A DNA stretch of 64,000 nt from JBDSZL01 sp039925145 (GTDB taxonomy: Bacteria > Acidobacteriota > Vicinamibacteria > Vicinamibacterales > SCN-69-37), in NCBI GenBank assembly GCA_039925145.1, contig JBDSZL010000001.1:11602-75601 (forward strand), written 5' to 3'. The position numbers and the translations under genes were made by a program. Under the pieces are notes generated by a model, which ran no database searches, was not told the DNA's origin, and saw only the letters and a program-made list of their open reading frames with translations. Position 1 is the stretch's first letter, and the number at the start of each line of letters is the position of its first letter. Shown here in pieces: positions 29,191 to 38,046 of the stretch.

Positions 29191-31226
29191 CGTGTCACCA
29201 GCTTCACGGATTGTGTGACTTTCGCCCCTTCGCTCAAATCGACCCTCACAGCGTCCGCGACGAGCGTCTCGAGGAACGCGGGACGTTGCCAGTCGGATGC
29301 GGAGCTGTCTCGGACCGCGGCGAGCAGATAACGTCCCGCGGGCAGTCCGGTGATGGAGAATGCTCCACGCGTGTCGGCGCGGACGGCGCGAAGCCGGCGC
29401 GGGCTGGTCCCGTAACCCGTCCACTGGCCGCGATCTTCAGGAAAAGCAATGACCAGGTCGCCATCGTCTGCGCGACTGGCCATCGGGCGAACAACGATGC
29501 CGCTCAGATCGGTCACCTTCGTGGTCAGCGTGAGAGTGACACGGCTGAGATCGCTGGACTCGAGATCGAGCGGGCTGTCGGTGACGTCACGCCCATCGAG
29601 CGAAGCGCCGCGGAAGAACCAATTCTGTGGAAGTCCGGACAGACGGACGACATATGGACCCGGGAGCGCGGGACCGCTCACACAGCGGTTGCTGGCATCG
29701 CAGTGTCCAGACACGGGGCCGCCGACGGCGGCCAACCCGGAACCGAGCGGCTCGAGCGTCAGCGAGATTCGTTGCATCTGGTCGCCGGTCAGCCGGCCGC
29801 TCGAGGCGTCGAGCTCCACCTGCCCACTCACGGTGTTGCCGTTGTGCAGGGTGAGCCCCACGTCTTCGGTGTCGGCGCTGCCAACGGTGACGGATTGTTC
29901 GGCCCATAGTGTCAGCTCTCCCGGGTCAGGCGCAGAGGAGGCTGCCATGAGAGCGGAGACCATGCGAAGCTGGTCGCTGCCGATGGAGAATGACGTGAAG
30001 CGGCGCGGGACGCGCACCGCGCGCAGCAGATACTGCCCTTCGGGCACGGCGGCGAACGTGAAGGCGCCGGTCGTATCGGCCAGCGCGGTGGCGGTTTCGA
30101 ATGGCGATGGCATTCCATCGCTGTCGACGGGCACGAGCGTGAGCGAAAGGCTGATCGGTTGTCCATCAGGCATCCGCACACGGCCGGCCACGCGGCGAGT
30201 GGAGGTCGACCGCATCTGAAAGTCGACGCCGCTCCGCACCTGTCCGGACGTCAAGGTCATGCTGAGTGCCTTGGACGCCGTTGGAGCATCGGGATGGAAC
30301 ACCGTGGCGTAGACACGCGGCCGGCCGTCTGGATCGAGGCCCGCGCTTGCATCGGTTTTGACGTCGGTTCCGAAGTTCACCACGAACGGGCGCTGCCCGT
30401 TGGCATCGGGCGGCGGCAGCGCGACCGCGGGCAATCCCATCGCCAGGGAGGTCGGCCCCCCACTTCCGGTACGAGCTGTCTCGACCAGGATCGACCGCAA
30501 ACCATCCTGCTGCGACCGGGGAACCGCCACCACATAGTTACCAGGTTCGAGCATGCCGATGCGATACATGCCACGGTCGTCGGTAGCGTCGCTCGGCCCG
30601 AGGACGAAACGATCGTTTCCTCCCACGAGCGACATCCGAATCACCTGCACTGTCGTGCCGACCATTGGATCGCCTCGCTCGTCGACCACACGTCCGGCAA
30701 CGACGGCGAACTTCCACAGGGCAATACTGGCCGTGGCGAGGCGCTCGCCATCGGAAAGCGCCAGCGCGCGTGATGGACCGCCTGGTCTGGCGCGGCCGTA
30801 CGCGCCATCCACGTATCCGGGCTTTGTCGAGTCCAGGGTGAAGGAGCCGGCGGGCAAGCCCCTGAATACGAATCGACCCTGGCCATCTGAGAGCGCCCGA
30901 ATCGGGGCCGCGCCGGGTAAACGGAGCGTCACGAGCGCGCCGCCGACCGGCCGGGCGCTGCCGGCGTCGAGCGTCGTGCCCATGATGAGCCCCGTGCCGG
31001 CTGGGATGGTTGCCTGCGGTGCGAGGCCACCCCCGGCCGGGCCGCCAATCGCCGCCCCCGGTCCGGAACCTGGCGGCAGCGGAGACGCCCGCCCGCCACC
31101 GCCGGTCTCGATGACGCGCATCTCACCGGCTTGAGGTGGCTGGCCTTGTCGGGCCGCCGGGAGCGACGCGGCCGCGATGAGCACGAGCACTGTCGGTAGC
31201 GTTACCCGGGTGACTTCTCTGGTCAT
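29187..31226 (-). CDS. secreted multi-domain CarboxypepD_reg-like protein (C)
   Basis: A 679-residue paralogue of the gene that follows it. A signal peptide (LPTVLVLIAAASLPAARQ) precedes a glycine/proline-rich stretch and repeats: GTTLDAGSARPVGGALVTL, AGRVVDERGDPMVGTTV, VAGRVRMPDGQPISLSL, VSGQVELDASSGRL. It has DDRGMYRIGMLEPGNYVVAV and VFHPDAPTASKALS in place of the YYPGT block. ATG at 31226 is favoured by AGGA five bases upstream; an ATG at 31241 is possible. It lies 78 bases after the SDR gene and probably shares its transcript. Confidence 0.8.
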   Translation of the reverse strand: MTREVTRVTLPTVLVLIAAASLPAARQGQPPQAGEMRVIETGGGGRASPLPPGSGPGAAIGGPAGGGLAPQATIPAGTGLIMGTTLDAGSARPVGGALVTLRLPGAAPIRALSDGQGRFVFRGLPAGSFTLDSTKPGYVDGAYGRARPGGPSRALALSDGERLATASIALWKFAVVAGRVVDERGDPMVGTTVQVIRMSLVGGNDRFVLGPSDATDDRGMYRIGMLEPGNYVVAVPRSQQDGLRSILVETARTGSGGPTSLAMGLPAVALPPPDANGQRPFVVNFGTDVKTDASAGLDPDGRPRVYATVFHPDAPTASKALSMTLTSGQVRSGVDFQMRSTSTRRVAGRVRMPDGQPISLSLTLVPVDSDGMPSPFETATALADTTGAFTFAAVPEGQYLLRAVRVPRRFTSFSIGSDQLRMVSALMAASSAPDPGELTLWAEQSVTVGSADTEDVGLTLHNGNTVSGQVELDASSGRLTGDQMQRISLTLEPLGSGLAAVGGPVSGHCDASNRCVSGPALPGPYVVRLSGLPQNWFFRGASLDGRDVTDSPLDLESSDLSRVTLTLTTKVTDLSGIVVRPMASRADDGDLVIAFPEDRGQWTGYGTSPRRLRAVRADTRGAFSITGLPAGRYLLAAVRDSSASDWQRPAFLETLVADAVRVDLSEGAKVTQSVKLVTR

Positions 31227-31304
31227 CGGTATCCTCGTCATCAGGCGCTCGCGTCACTTAGACACCTGTTCGCGCCGAATGGTCGGGACTGAAGGCGCTT
31301 CCCC

Positions 31305-32054
31305 TTACCTCCCGCCCGTGACGTCGATGAATGCCCCCGTCGTGAAGGAGGCTGCGTCCGAGAGAAGCCACACGATCGCCGCCGCCACTTCTTCGGGCTG
31401 GCCGCCTCGTTTCATCGGGACGAACTGCTTCACGCGTTCGATGCGATTCGGCTCGCCCCCGGACGCGTGCATGTCCGTGTAGATGAATCCAGGCCGTACC
31501 GCATTGACACGAATCCCCACCTCCGCCACTTCCTTCGCGAGGCCGATCGTGAATGTATCGATCGCACCTTTCGACGCTGCGTAGTCCACGTACTCACCCG
31601 GCGCGCCGAGGCGGGAAGCCCCGGATGACACATTCACAATGGCCCCACCTGTGCCCCCACGTTGCGTGGACATCCGTTTGATGGCTTCGCGCGCGCACAG
31701 AAACGACCCGATGACATTCGTCGCGAACACGCGCTGCAGGCGCGCGGTCTCCATCGTCTCGACGCGCATCTGTGTTTCCAGAACGCCCGCGTTATTTACG
31801 AGCCCAGCGAGAGTGCCGAGTTGATCGGCTTCGCAAAACAGGCGCCCGACATCGGTTTCAGACGATACGTCCGCTTGCGTCGCGATCGCGCGTGCCCCGG
31901 TTGCCTCGATCGTCCGCACCACCGCCTGGGCGGCCTCGCGGTTCTCGCGATAGTTGACGCACACGGTGTAGCCATTCGCAGCCAGCAGGCGAGCGGTCGC
32001 TGCGCCGATGCCACGACCTCCGCCCGTGACAATGACAACCTTTTCACTCATCAT
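31305..32054 (-). CDS. SDR-family oxidoreductase
   Basis: A 249-residue short-chain dehydrogenase/reductase. It has the cofactor-binding TGGGRGIGAATARLLA, NYRENREAAQ after the second strand (Arg suggests NADP preference), the NNAG motif, and the catalytic set Asn-Ser-Tyr-Lys in NVIGSF, IVNVSSGAS and YVDYAASKGAID. The PGFIYTDMHASGG segment resembles the glucose-1-dehydrogenase/FabG-like subgroup. Substrate unknown. ATG at 32054 (or 32051) chosen over an in-frame TTG at 32060. It sits upstream of the two tandem CarboxypepD_reg genes. Confidence 0.88.
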   Translation of the reverse strand: MMSEKVVIVTGGGRGIGAATARLLAANGYTVCVNYRENREAAQAVVRTIEATGARAIATQADVSSETDVGRLFCEADQLGTLAGLVNNAGVLETQMRVETMETARLQRVFATNVIGSFLCAREAIKRMSTQRGGTGGAIVNVSSGASRLGAPGEYVDYAASKGAIDTFTIGLAKEVAEVGIRVNAVRPGFIYTDMHASGGEPNRIERVKQFVPMKRGGQPEEVAAAIVWLLSDAASFTTGAFIDVTGGR

Positions 32055-32195
32055 CGGCAACCATACCCCAGGCCGCCGACATCACGCGCACGTGAATGTG
32101 TGGACCGCGGCGCCTGGGCGCGCCGCCTATCCCCCGACCGGACCATCCATCCCATATTCCTGGATGCATCCTCGCGCCCGGGACACGATGGCGTC

Positions 32196-32870
32196 ATGAA
32201 CGCAGACACCATTCGTACCGATGTTCGACAGTTTTACTGGGGCCTGTCCAACGGAATCGCCGTGCTGGCGGTGGCAGGCGCGTTCTGGCTGTGGATCGGG
32301 GCAACCGCGCTCTCAACGGAATGGAGGCCGTTGGACAAGTACCCGGTCTTGATTGATAGCCGACAGGTGCTCGGGTGGGCCGCTGGCATAGCAATGCTGG
32401 CGCTGATCATCATCACCGGCGCGATACGGGTCCGGCGGAAGGCACTGGGATTCTCGGTTCGCGATCTCCGGAGGCCGGAGCTGGCCGATACCGTGCGCGT
32501 CATCAGGCACCGGTTTCGATGGGTCTCCTTGGCCCAAGCGGCTGGCTCGGGGCTGTCGATTTGGCTCGGTCTGCGGCTTCACCGCGAGGATCTCATTTGG
32601 CCAGGCATCGGTCTCGTCGTAAGTCTCCACTTCCTGCCGCTCGGGCAGCTGTTTCGCATGCGACCTTACATCCTCGCTGCCGTTGCCGGATCGATGGTTT
32701 CGGGGGCGGCCCTGCTTCTGCCGACGACAATCCTCCCGCCTTCCCTGCGCTTCCTCCTCATTGGCGTCGGCATGGGACTTGTCGTGTGGGTGACCGCGGC
32801 GTACGCCATACTGCACGCGGACGAGCTGGCCCTGCGGTGCGTCCCGGGCGCTGATCAACAGTCGCAATGA
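32196..32870 (+). CDS. membrane protein preceding a LytS-type kinase
   Basis: A 224-residue protein with about six hydrophobic spans (IAVLAVAGAFWLWIGATAL; AAGIAMLALIIITGAIRV; GIGLVVSLHFLPLGQLF; ILAAVAGSMVSGAALLLP; FLLIGVGMGLVVWVTAAYA). I do not recognise a named family. The stop overlaps the kinase ATG by four bases, so it is part of the signalling operon and may be an accessory sensor. The frame is open far upstream, but the ATG at 32196 matches the first membrane-protein-like residues. Confidence 0.7.
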   Translation: MNADTIRTDVRQFYWGLSNGIAVLAVAGAFWLWIGATALSTEWRPLDKYPVLIDSRQVLGWAAGIAMLALIIITGAIRVRRKALGFSVRDLRRPELADTVRVIRHRFRWVSLAQAAGSGLSIWLGLRLHREDLIWPGIGLVVSLHFLPLGQLFRMRPYILAAVAGSMVSGAALLLPTTILPPSLRFLLIGVGMGLVVWVTAAYAILHADELALRCVPGADQQSQ

Positions 32871-33889
32871 CATCGAGGAGCCGATTCTATTGGGCGTGCC
32901 AGATCGGCGGCTGGGGCAGCTACTCCCTCATCGGCCTCTGGTCGGCCGCGAGAACGGTTGGCTGGCGGCCCCCGCTGATCGCCGGCTTCCTTCTCTATCC
33001 GGTCTATAGCATCGCGCTGACCGAGCTGCTTCGTCGCGAAGCGCGCCGGCGCCAGTGGCTCGCCGACGTGTGGCCGACGCACTGGCTCGGGATCGCTGCC
33101 GGGGTGCTCATCGTCAGCACCGTCCAGACCTTCCTGATCGTCGCCATCAATCTGGCGCTGGAGGGACACAGCAGTTCATTTGTGGATCCCCGCCAGATTG
33201 TCTACGTCGGCCTGGGGACGACCGGCGCGACAACCGTGTGGCTGCTCTACTACTTGATGCTTACGACAGCGCGGCGCCGGCGGGAGCGTCAGACGCGTTT
33301 GGAGTTGGCGCTCAAGGACGCTGAGCTGCGATCGCTCGAAGCGCAGCTTAATCCGCACTTCCTGTTCAATTGCCTGAATTCCATTCGTGCACTCGTCGGC
33401 GAGAACCCGGCGCAGGCCCAGGACATGATCACCCGCCTGGCGAGCCTGCTGCGCTATTCGCTACACCGGGGCCAGCATCTCGTGTCGCTCGCCGCTGAAG
33501 GCGACGCCGTTGGCGACTATCTCGCCCTCGAGTCCGCGCGCTTCGACGACCGGTTGCGCGTTCATATAGATATCGCGCCGGCTGCCTCTGGCGCGATGAT
33601 TCCCGCCATGCTGCTGCAGACGCTCGTCGAGAATGCCGTCAAACACGGCATCGCGCCCCTGCCTGCGGGCGGCGACATCACCATCCGCGCCGCTCTCGAA
33701 CCGGAGCTGGTCGTCGTGGAAGTGGAGAACAGCGGACAGTTCGCACCCGCGACCGGCGCCTCAGGCATCGGACTGGCGAACGCGCGCGACCGGCTCCGCA
33801 TTCTCTTCGGCGACCGGGCAACACTGGAGGTGGGCGACCTTGGCGCGGGCCGGGTTCTGGCCACCGCGCGTATTCCTCTCACGTCATGA
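32867..33889 (+). CDS. LytS/YehU-type sensor histidine kinase
   Basis: A 340-residue kinase. Four spans fill the first 135 residues, then the His_kinase domain with phospho-acceptor in AQLNPHFLFNCLNSIRALV, and a HATPase domain (LLQTLVENAVKHGI; ASGIGLANARDRLRILFG). This short-N-terminus class often pairs with LytTR regulators, as here. Start and stop both overlap neighbours by four bases (ATGA), which makes a tight three-gene operon. Confidence 0.92.
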   Translation: MTSRSRFYWACQIGGWGSYSLIGLWSAARTVGWRPPLIAGFLLYPVYSIALTELLRREARRRQWLADVWPTHWLGIAAGVLIVSTVQTFLIVAINLALEGHSSSFVDPRQIVYVGLGTTGATTVWLLYYLMLTTARRRRERQTRLELALKDAELRSLEAQLNPHFLFNCLNSIRALVGENPAQAQDMITRLASLLRYSLHRGQHLVSLAAEGDAVGDYLALESARFDDRLRVHIDIAPAASGAMIPAMLLQTLVENAVKHGIAPLPAGGDITIRAALEPELVVVEVENSGQFAPATGASGIGLANARDRLRILFGDRATLEVGDLGAGRVLATARIPLTS

Positions 33890-34572
33890 AGGCGATCATC
33901 GTCGATGACGAACGCCTGGCGCGCGTGGAACTGCGCCGTCTGCTCGAGGCTCACCCGGAGATTGACGTCGTCGGAGAGGCGCGCAGTGGCAGCGAGGCGC
34001 TCGCTCTCGTTGCAGCGACGAGGCCTGATCTGATGTTCCTGGATATCGAAATGCCTGGGATGAACGGGTTCGATGTCGTCGAGCAACTCGTGGACGTGCC
34101 ACACGCGATCTTCACGACTGCCTTCGATCATTACGCCCTTCGCGCCTTTGAGGTAAACGCCCTCGACTACCTCACCAAGCCCATCCTTCCGGCGCGGCTC
34201 GCTGCCGCCCTCACGCGCGTGCGTCCGCGAAGCCGCTCGGCGCGACTCGAGCAGATCTTCGTGCGAGACGGCGACCGCTGTTGGATCGTGCGCGTGCTCG
34301 ACGTCGTGCTGCTCGAGTCAGAGGGGAACTACACGCGCGTCTGCTTCGGCAAGGAGCGTCCTCTGATCCGCCGATCGCTCAATGCCCTCGAAGTCACGCT
34401 GGATCCATCGATATTCTTTCGGGCGAATCGCCGTCAGATGATCAATCTGAAGGCGGTCCAGAAGGCATCCGTCGGTCCCAACGGCACGCTCGCTGTCGAG
34501 CTTCGCGGCGGCGTCGCGGTCGAGCTATCCAGGCGACATGGCGCCCGGTTGCGATCAGCCCTGAGCCTGTAA
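33886..34572 (+). CDS. LytTR-family response regulator
   Basis: A 228-residue regulator. The receiver domain (IIVDDERLARVELRRLL, phospho-acceptor in MFLDIEMPGMNGFDVV, conserved Lys in YLTKPI) is followed by a LytTR DNA-binding domain (FVRDGDRCWIVRVLDVVLLE, NYTRVCFG, FFRANRRQMINLKAV). It is the partner of the LytS-type kinase. Targets are unknown. The nearest divergent neighbours are the SDR and CarboxypepD_reg genes on the other side of the operon. Confidence 0.92.
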   Translation: MKAIIVDDERLARVELRRLLEAHPEIDVVGEARSGSEALALVAATRPDLMFLDIEMPGMNGFDVVEQLVDVPHAIFTTAFDHYALRAFEVNALDYLTKPILPARLAAALTRVRPRSRSARLEQIFVRDGDRCWIVRVLDVVLLESEGNYTRVCFGKERPLIRRSLNALEVTLDPSIFFRANRRQMINLKAVQKASVGPNGTLAVELRGGVAVELSRRHGARLRSALSL

Positions 34573-34615
34573 GGTTGGAGTCCTATCCACCTTGCCGGCC
34601 GCAAAGCCTTCTCTC

Positions 34616-35485
34616 TCATGTCGGCTCCCACCCTGGCATCGGGTAATCACTCATGAACTCGCGCACCTCGCCGGCGATCGCGTCCAGTTCCCGCTCGTGG
34701 CCCGCCGAGACGGCCCGGTCGCCTGAGATGAGGTCGAACCCACGATCCATCAATGCACTCGCCAGTGCCTTCGCGTTGCTGACGATGCGACGCGCGTAGT
34801 CGCGGAAGGACTCCTCGCCTGCCTCGCAAAGCGCGACGGCAATCCCTGCCGTTGTGTGATTGTGTGGTCCCCCCTGCAGACCCGGAAACACGGCTTTATC
34901 GATGGCGGTGGCGTGAGCCGCACCGCACATCAGCATCGCACCCCGCGGACCTCGGAGCGTCTTGTGAGTCGTTGTCGAGATGACGTCAGCATGGCCGACC
35001 GGAGAAGGATGCACGCCCCCCACCACCAGACCCGCGATGTGCGCGATATCGGCGACGAGCACCGCGCTCACTTCGCGCGCGATCGACGCGAAGGCGGCGA
35101 AGTCGATTGTTCTGGGAATCGCGGTGCCGCCGCAGAAGATGAGCTTGGGTCGCTCCTTCAGCGCCAGGGCGCGCACCTCTTCCATTTCGACGCAGCCCGT
35201 GTCACGACGAACGCCATACTGCACCGACCGAAACCAGCGCCCGGTGGCGGACACGGGCCAACCGTGCGTCAGATGGCCGCCCATGGGCTAGTACCGCTTG
35301 CCGACGTAGCCCTCGGAATACTTGTTTGTGAGAACCGTGCCCGTCGCTTCGAGGACGGCGCGTGAGACGTAGTTCTCGGAGGGGATCAGCCGGAGCGTAT
35401 CGTGTTGGCGGTGTGCCTCGTCCTCGATGAGCGAGGCGAGTTTCGGGTCACGTTGCGTGAGGGATGGCAGCGGTGGCACGTGCAT
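34616..35485 (-). pseudogene. glyA: serine hydroxymethyltransferase remnant
   Basis: The first part (35288-35485) encodes the N terminus of SHMT up to [14 protein letters not shown] and then stops. The next part (34616-35284) resumes at MGGHLTHGW and contains the PLP-lysine motif [12 protein letters not shown] and [15 protein letters not shown], then jumps from LISGDRAVS to a C-terminal-like [16 protein letters not shown]. About 50 residues around the substrate loop and a larger C-terminal block are missing, so the enzyme cannot be functional. The ATG at 35485 follows GAGGAG. The ZTP riboswitch upstream survives. Confidence 0.88.
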
Positions 35486-35504
35486 GAGCGTCTCCTCTGA
35501 TGCC

Positions 35505-35600
35505 GCCACACCCAGGCGCCCGGTGCGGCGAGGAAACGCTCCCCAGTGGTCAGTTCCACCTTCACGGTCTTACAGCGCCAGTTGCGTGATTTGGATCTTA
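35505..35600 (-). ncRNA. ZTP (pfl) riboswitch
   Basis: On the minus strand the leader of the decayed glyA shows the conserved ZTP-riboswitch elements in order: CAACTGGCG (5' part), GGTGGAACTGACCACTGGGG followed by AGCG, then a variable hairpin and CCGGGCGCCTGGGT. ZTP/pfl riboswitches control one-carbon and purine genes, glyA among them, and raise expression when ZTP accumulates under folate limitation. Recognition is by motif; secondary structure was not computed. It is odd that the sensor remains while its gene is broken. Confidence 0.8.
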
Positions 35601-35678
35601 CCCCGATTGTTCCTCGCGTTGAACCTCCGCGAACGGCCACAGAAGTTTGTGGCCCGTTCGCGGGTCGAGCGCCGGTCG

Positions 35679-35993
35679 TCAGTTGCGTTTCAGTCCGTCT
35701 CGCCAGGCGATGACCTCGAGCTCGCCGCGGACCGCGTCCTCCACCGGGATCACAGGGTGCACCTCGAAGACGAACGACGGGAGCATCGAACAGAACTTGT
35801 GAATGGTCACCGGATCGTCGCATTCCATGAGCATGTGCCCGCCCCACTCACCAACGCGGATCACGAAGAAGTCGATCTTGAAATTGCCCGGCGCCTTCCA
35901 TTGACTGAAGACTTCGAGGATCCGCTTCTGCGCATTCTCGTACTCCATGGGGGAACCTTGCGGCCGTTCGAACCAGCTGATCACATACTTCAT
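35679..35993 (-). CDS. DUF3303 protein
   Basis: A 104-residue small alpha/beta-barrel-like protein (MKYVISWFERPQGSPMEYEN, LEVFSQWKAPGNFKIDFFVI, GGHMLMECDDPVTIHKFCSML). These features match DUF3303, cytosolic and of unknown function. The ATG at 35993 lies six bases after AGGAGG. It reads toward the ZTP riboswitch-glyA remnant on the same strand. The 230 bases upstream hold no gene. Confidence 0.85.
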   Translation of the reverse strand: MKYVISWFERPQGSPMEYENAQKRILEVFSQWKAPGNFKIDFFVIRVGEWGGHMLMECDDPVTIHKFCSMLPSFVFEVHPVIPVEDAVRGELEVIAWRDGLKRN

Positions 35994-36186
35994 CGGCATC
36001 CTCCTGTTGCACCTGTGCGGTGCAGGCCAACAAAAAGGCCCTCAATCGACCCTCCACCCCTCGGCGCTGAACCGAGTGCTCTACCGGGGCTGAGCCACGC
36101 CCGGATGACCGGTTCATCTTAGTGCATTGAACGGACGCCAGGCAGGCGCCGAGGCGGCCAGCGGCGCCGCCAGATTTCGGCCTCAG

Positions 36187-36208
36187 TCGATATGTCGCCA
36201 AACATCGA
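36187..36208. promoter_or_regulatory. candidate SdpR-type operator
   Basis: An imperfect inverted repeat, TCGATATGT and ACATCGA separated by six bases, lies just upstream of the sdpR-like GTG. A TACGCT hexamer at 36218-36223, seven bases before the GTG, suggests a leaderless message. Autorepression by SdpR-like proteins is known, so this is a plausible binding site, not a demonstrated one. Confidence 0.4.
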
Positions 36209-36229
36209 AATACGTGCTACGCTTGGTTC

Positions 36230-36535
36230 GTGAACGAGGTATTCAAGGCACTCGCTGACCCCACCCGCCGCGAGATTTTGCGATTGCTGCGCGGAGGTCC
36301 GATGTCGGCCGGCGTGCTGGCGGACCGCTTTCCGCAAAGCCGGTCTACCCTGTCTGCGCACTTCGCCGCGCTGAAACACGCCAATTTGGTCCAAACGGAC
36401 CGGCAGGGGCAGACCATCTTTTATCAGCTGAATCTCTCGGTCTTCGAACAGACGGTCGCTGCGCTCATTGCCACCCTTGGAATCGGCGACGAGGTGGCGA
36501 CTGCCCGCACCCCGGCACAGGCGGAGGAGTCATGA
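36230..36535 (+). CDS. SdpR-like ArsR-family repressor
   Basis: A 101-residue winged-helix repressor (VFKALADPTRREILRLLRGG, MSAGVLADRFPQSRSTLSAHFAAL, LVQTDRQGQTIFYQLN). It lacks metal-binding cysteines, as expected for the SdpR/autorepressor branch rather than ArsR itself. It is followed by sdpI with a four-base overlap (ATGA), the same gene order as the B. subtilis sdpRI autorepressor-immunity pair. Start is a GTG; likely leaderless. Confidence 0.88.
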   Translation: MNEVFKALADPTRREILRLLRGGPMSAGVLADRFPQSRSTLSAHFAALKHANLVQTDRQGQTIFYQLNLSVFEQTVAALIATLGIGDEVATARTPAQAEES

Positions 36536-37209
36536 AGGTCATCTGGAAGGACGAAGCGCCGAGCCTCGCGATGCTCGCCACGATGTTTGGTCTGGCCGCC
36601 GTCACGTGGTCGTCAGCGCCAGAACGTATTCCGATTCACTGGACCTTCTTCGGCGAGCCCGACCGATTTGGCAGCAGGTTCGCCGGTCTCGTGGGTCTGC
36701 CGCTTATTGCGGCGGCGGTCTATCTGATACTGCTGTTCCTCCCACGTATTGATCCGCGCCGCGGCAACTACGATGCGTTTCGGCGGCCGTACGCCATGAT
36801 ACGAACCGCTGTCGCCGGTTTCCTCCTGGCGATGGAGGGGTTCATCCAGTTGTGGATTCGTGGACAGACTGCCTCCAGCCGCCTGTTCATGCCCGTCGTC
36901 GCTGGCGCGGTCATCATGCTCGTCGGCAACTATCTGCCCAAGCTCCAGTCGAACTGGTTCGTCGGCATCCGCACGCCGTGGACGCTCACGAGCGAGGAGT
37001 CGTGGCGCAAGACCCACCAGCTGGCGGCTTGGCTCTTCGTCGCCTCCGGCGCCGCGATCGTCGTGGCCTCCGTACTCAACCCGGACAGGAGCCGGGCGGT
37101 GCTGTTCGGCACGCTGATGGCCACGCTGCTCTCGACAGCGATCTATTCGTACTTCGTGTGGCGCAACGATCCGCACAGGACGTCGCCGACGTCACGGAGA
37201 CCCCTATGA
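36532..37209 (+). CDS. SdpI-family immunity-like membrane protein
   Basis: A 225-residue membrane protein with about six spans. The SdpI signature is present: ERIPIHWTFFGEPDRFGSRF near the start and VGNYLPKLQSNWFVGIRTPWTLTSEESWRKTHQLAAWLF later (shown here in parts of one block). In Bacillus, SdpI protects against the SdpC toxin and signals to SdpR. No SdpC toxin is visible here, so the ligand is unknown. It overlaps both neighbours by four bases. Confidence 0.9.
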   Translation: MKVIWKDEAPSLAMLATMFGLAAVTWSSAPERIPIHWTFFGEPDRFGSRFAGLVGLPLIAAAVYLILLFLPRIDPRRGNYDAFRRPYAMIRTAVAGFLLAMEGFIQLWIRGQTASSRLFMPVVAGAVIMLVGNYLPKLQSNWFVGIRTPWTLTSEESWRKTHQLAAWLFVASGAAIVVASVLNPDRSRAVLFGTLMATLLSTAIYSYFVWRNDPHRTSPTSRRPL

Positions 37210-37706
37210 TCAGACTTTTTTCTGCGCTCCTCCTCGCGTGCGCGCCGCTCTTCGCCCTATCGGCGCAGACGCCTCCGCTCCCCAAGGTGGGTGGTCCAGC
37301 ACCGGAGTTCGCGTTCAGCGCGGTGGTTCAGGGCACGAGTGCCCTGGCCGGCTTGAGGCCGAAGGCACTCACCGGCCGCGTCGTCGTGCTGGACTTCTTC
37401 GCCACCTGGTGTGTGCCGTGCGTGGCCGCCATTCCACGGACCAACGCCCTCATCGCCGAATTCGAGAACGACCCGGTGACCTTCCTGGCGGTCGCCAATG
37501 AAACGCGCGCCGTCCTCGATCCGTTCCTCGCCGCCCATCCAATCCGCGCGACCCTGGTGCTCGACGATGCAGACAAGACGTACGGGAACTACCTGATCCG
37601 TTCGTTACCTTTTATTGTCATCATCGATCCCACCGGTCGCATCAGCGCGTTCGCGTCGCCAGAGACCTTGAGCGCGGAACAGATTAGGAGCGCGCTCAAG
37701 CGCTAA
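37206..37706 (+). CDS. TlpA-like thioredoxin-fold lipid/periplasm-directed protein
   Basis: A 166-residue exported thioredoxin-fold protein. Signal peptide FSALLLACAPLFALSAQ, then GRVVVLDFFATWCVPCVAAIP with the CVPC active site, and the cis-proline loop SLPFIVIIDPTGRI. It would reduce or isomerise disulphides in the periplasm. Its ATG overlaps the sdpI stop by four bases, so it is a third cistron of the sdpRI operon, an unusual partner. Confidence 0.88.
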   Translation: MIRLFSALLLACAPLFALSAQTPPLPKVGGPAPEFAFSAVVQGTSALAGLRPKALTGRVVVLDFFATWCVPCVAAIPRTNALIAEFENDPVTFLAVANETRAVLDPFLAAHPIRATLVLDDADKTYGNYLIRSLPFIVIIDPTGRISAFASPETLSAEQIRSALKR

Positions 37707-37764
37707 CCTGGCCCCCCAAAGCTCAGTCACCACCGTGGCGCGTCCGAGTGTTCCATAATCGGAC

Positions 37765-38046
37765 GTGGTGTCAGAGCGCTACGCCGGGCTGCCCGGCGCC
37801 GATATCGTGACCGGCGGCCTGAACGACCTGAATGCGGGGCGGACGACGGTGGCTTCGCTGCTCGTGGAGATCGGCGCCCCGAGGTTGCGGGAGTTGGGCA
37901 TCGACGTTCCACCCGGTGCTCCGCTGCCAGAGCATCGTCTGTATGCACTGATCGCGCGCGATGCGCCGGCCAACGCGCACTCGGCGTACAACGCGTGGCT
38001 GCGTCGGCTGGTCAGCTTCGAGCGGGCGCTGGCATGCGCGCGTTAG
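37765..38046 (+). CDS. hypothetical partner of DUF6036 protein
   Basis: A 93-residue protein (GADIVTGGLNDLNAGRTTVASLLVEIG, RLRELGIDVPPGAPLPEHRLYALI, ANAHSAYNAWLRRLVSFERAL). I do not know a function. It overlaps the nucleotidyltransferase-like gene by 13 bases, in the order and size typical of an antitoxin or target-recognition partner. Start is a GTG. Confidence 0.65.
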   Translation: MVSERYAGLPGADIVTGGLNDLNAGRTTVASLLVEIGAPRLRELGIDVPPGAPLPEHRLYALIARDAPANAHSAYNAWLRRLVSFERALACAR

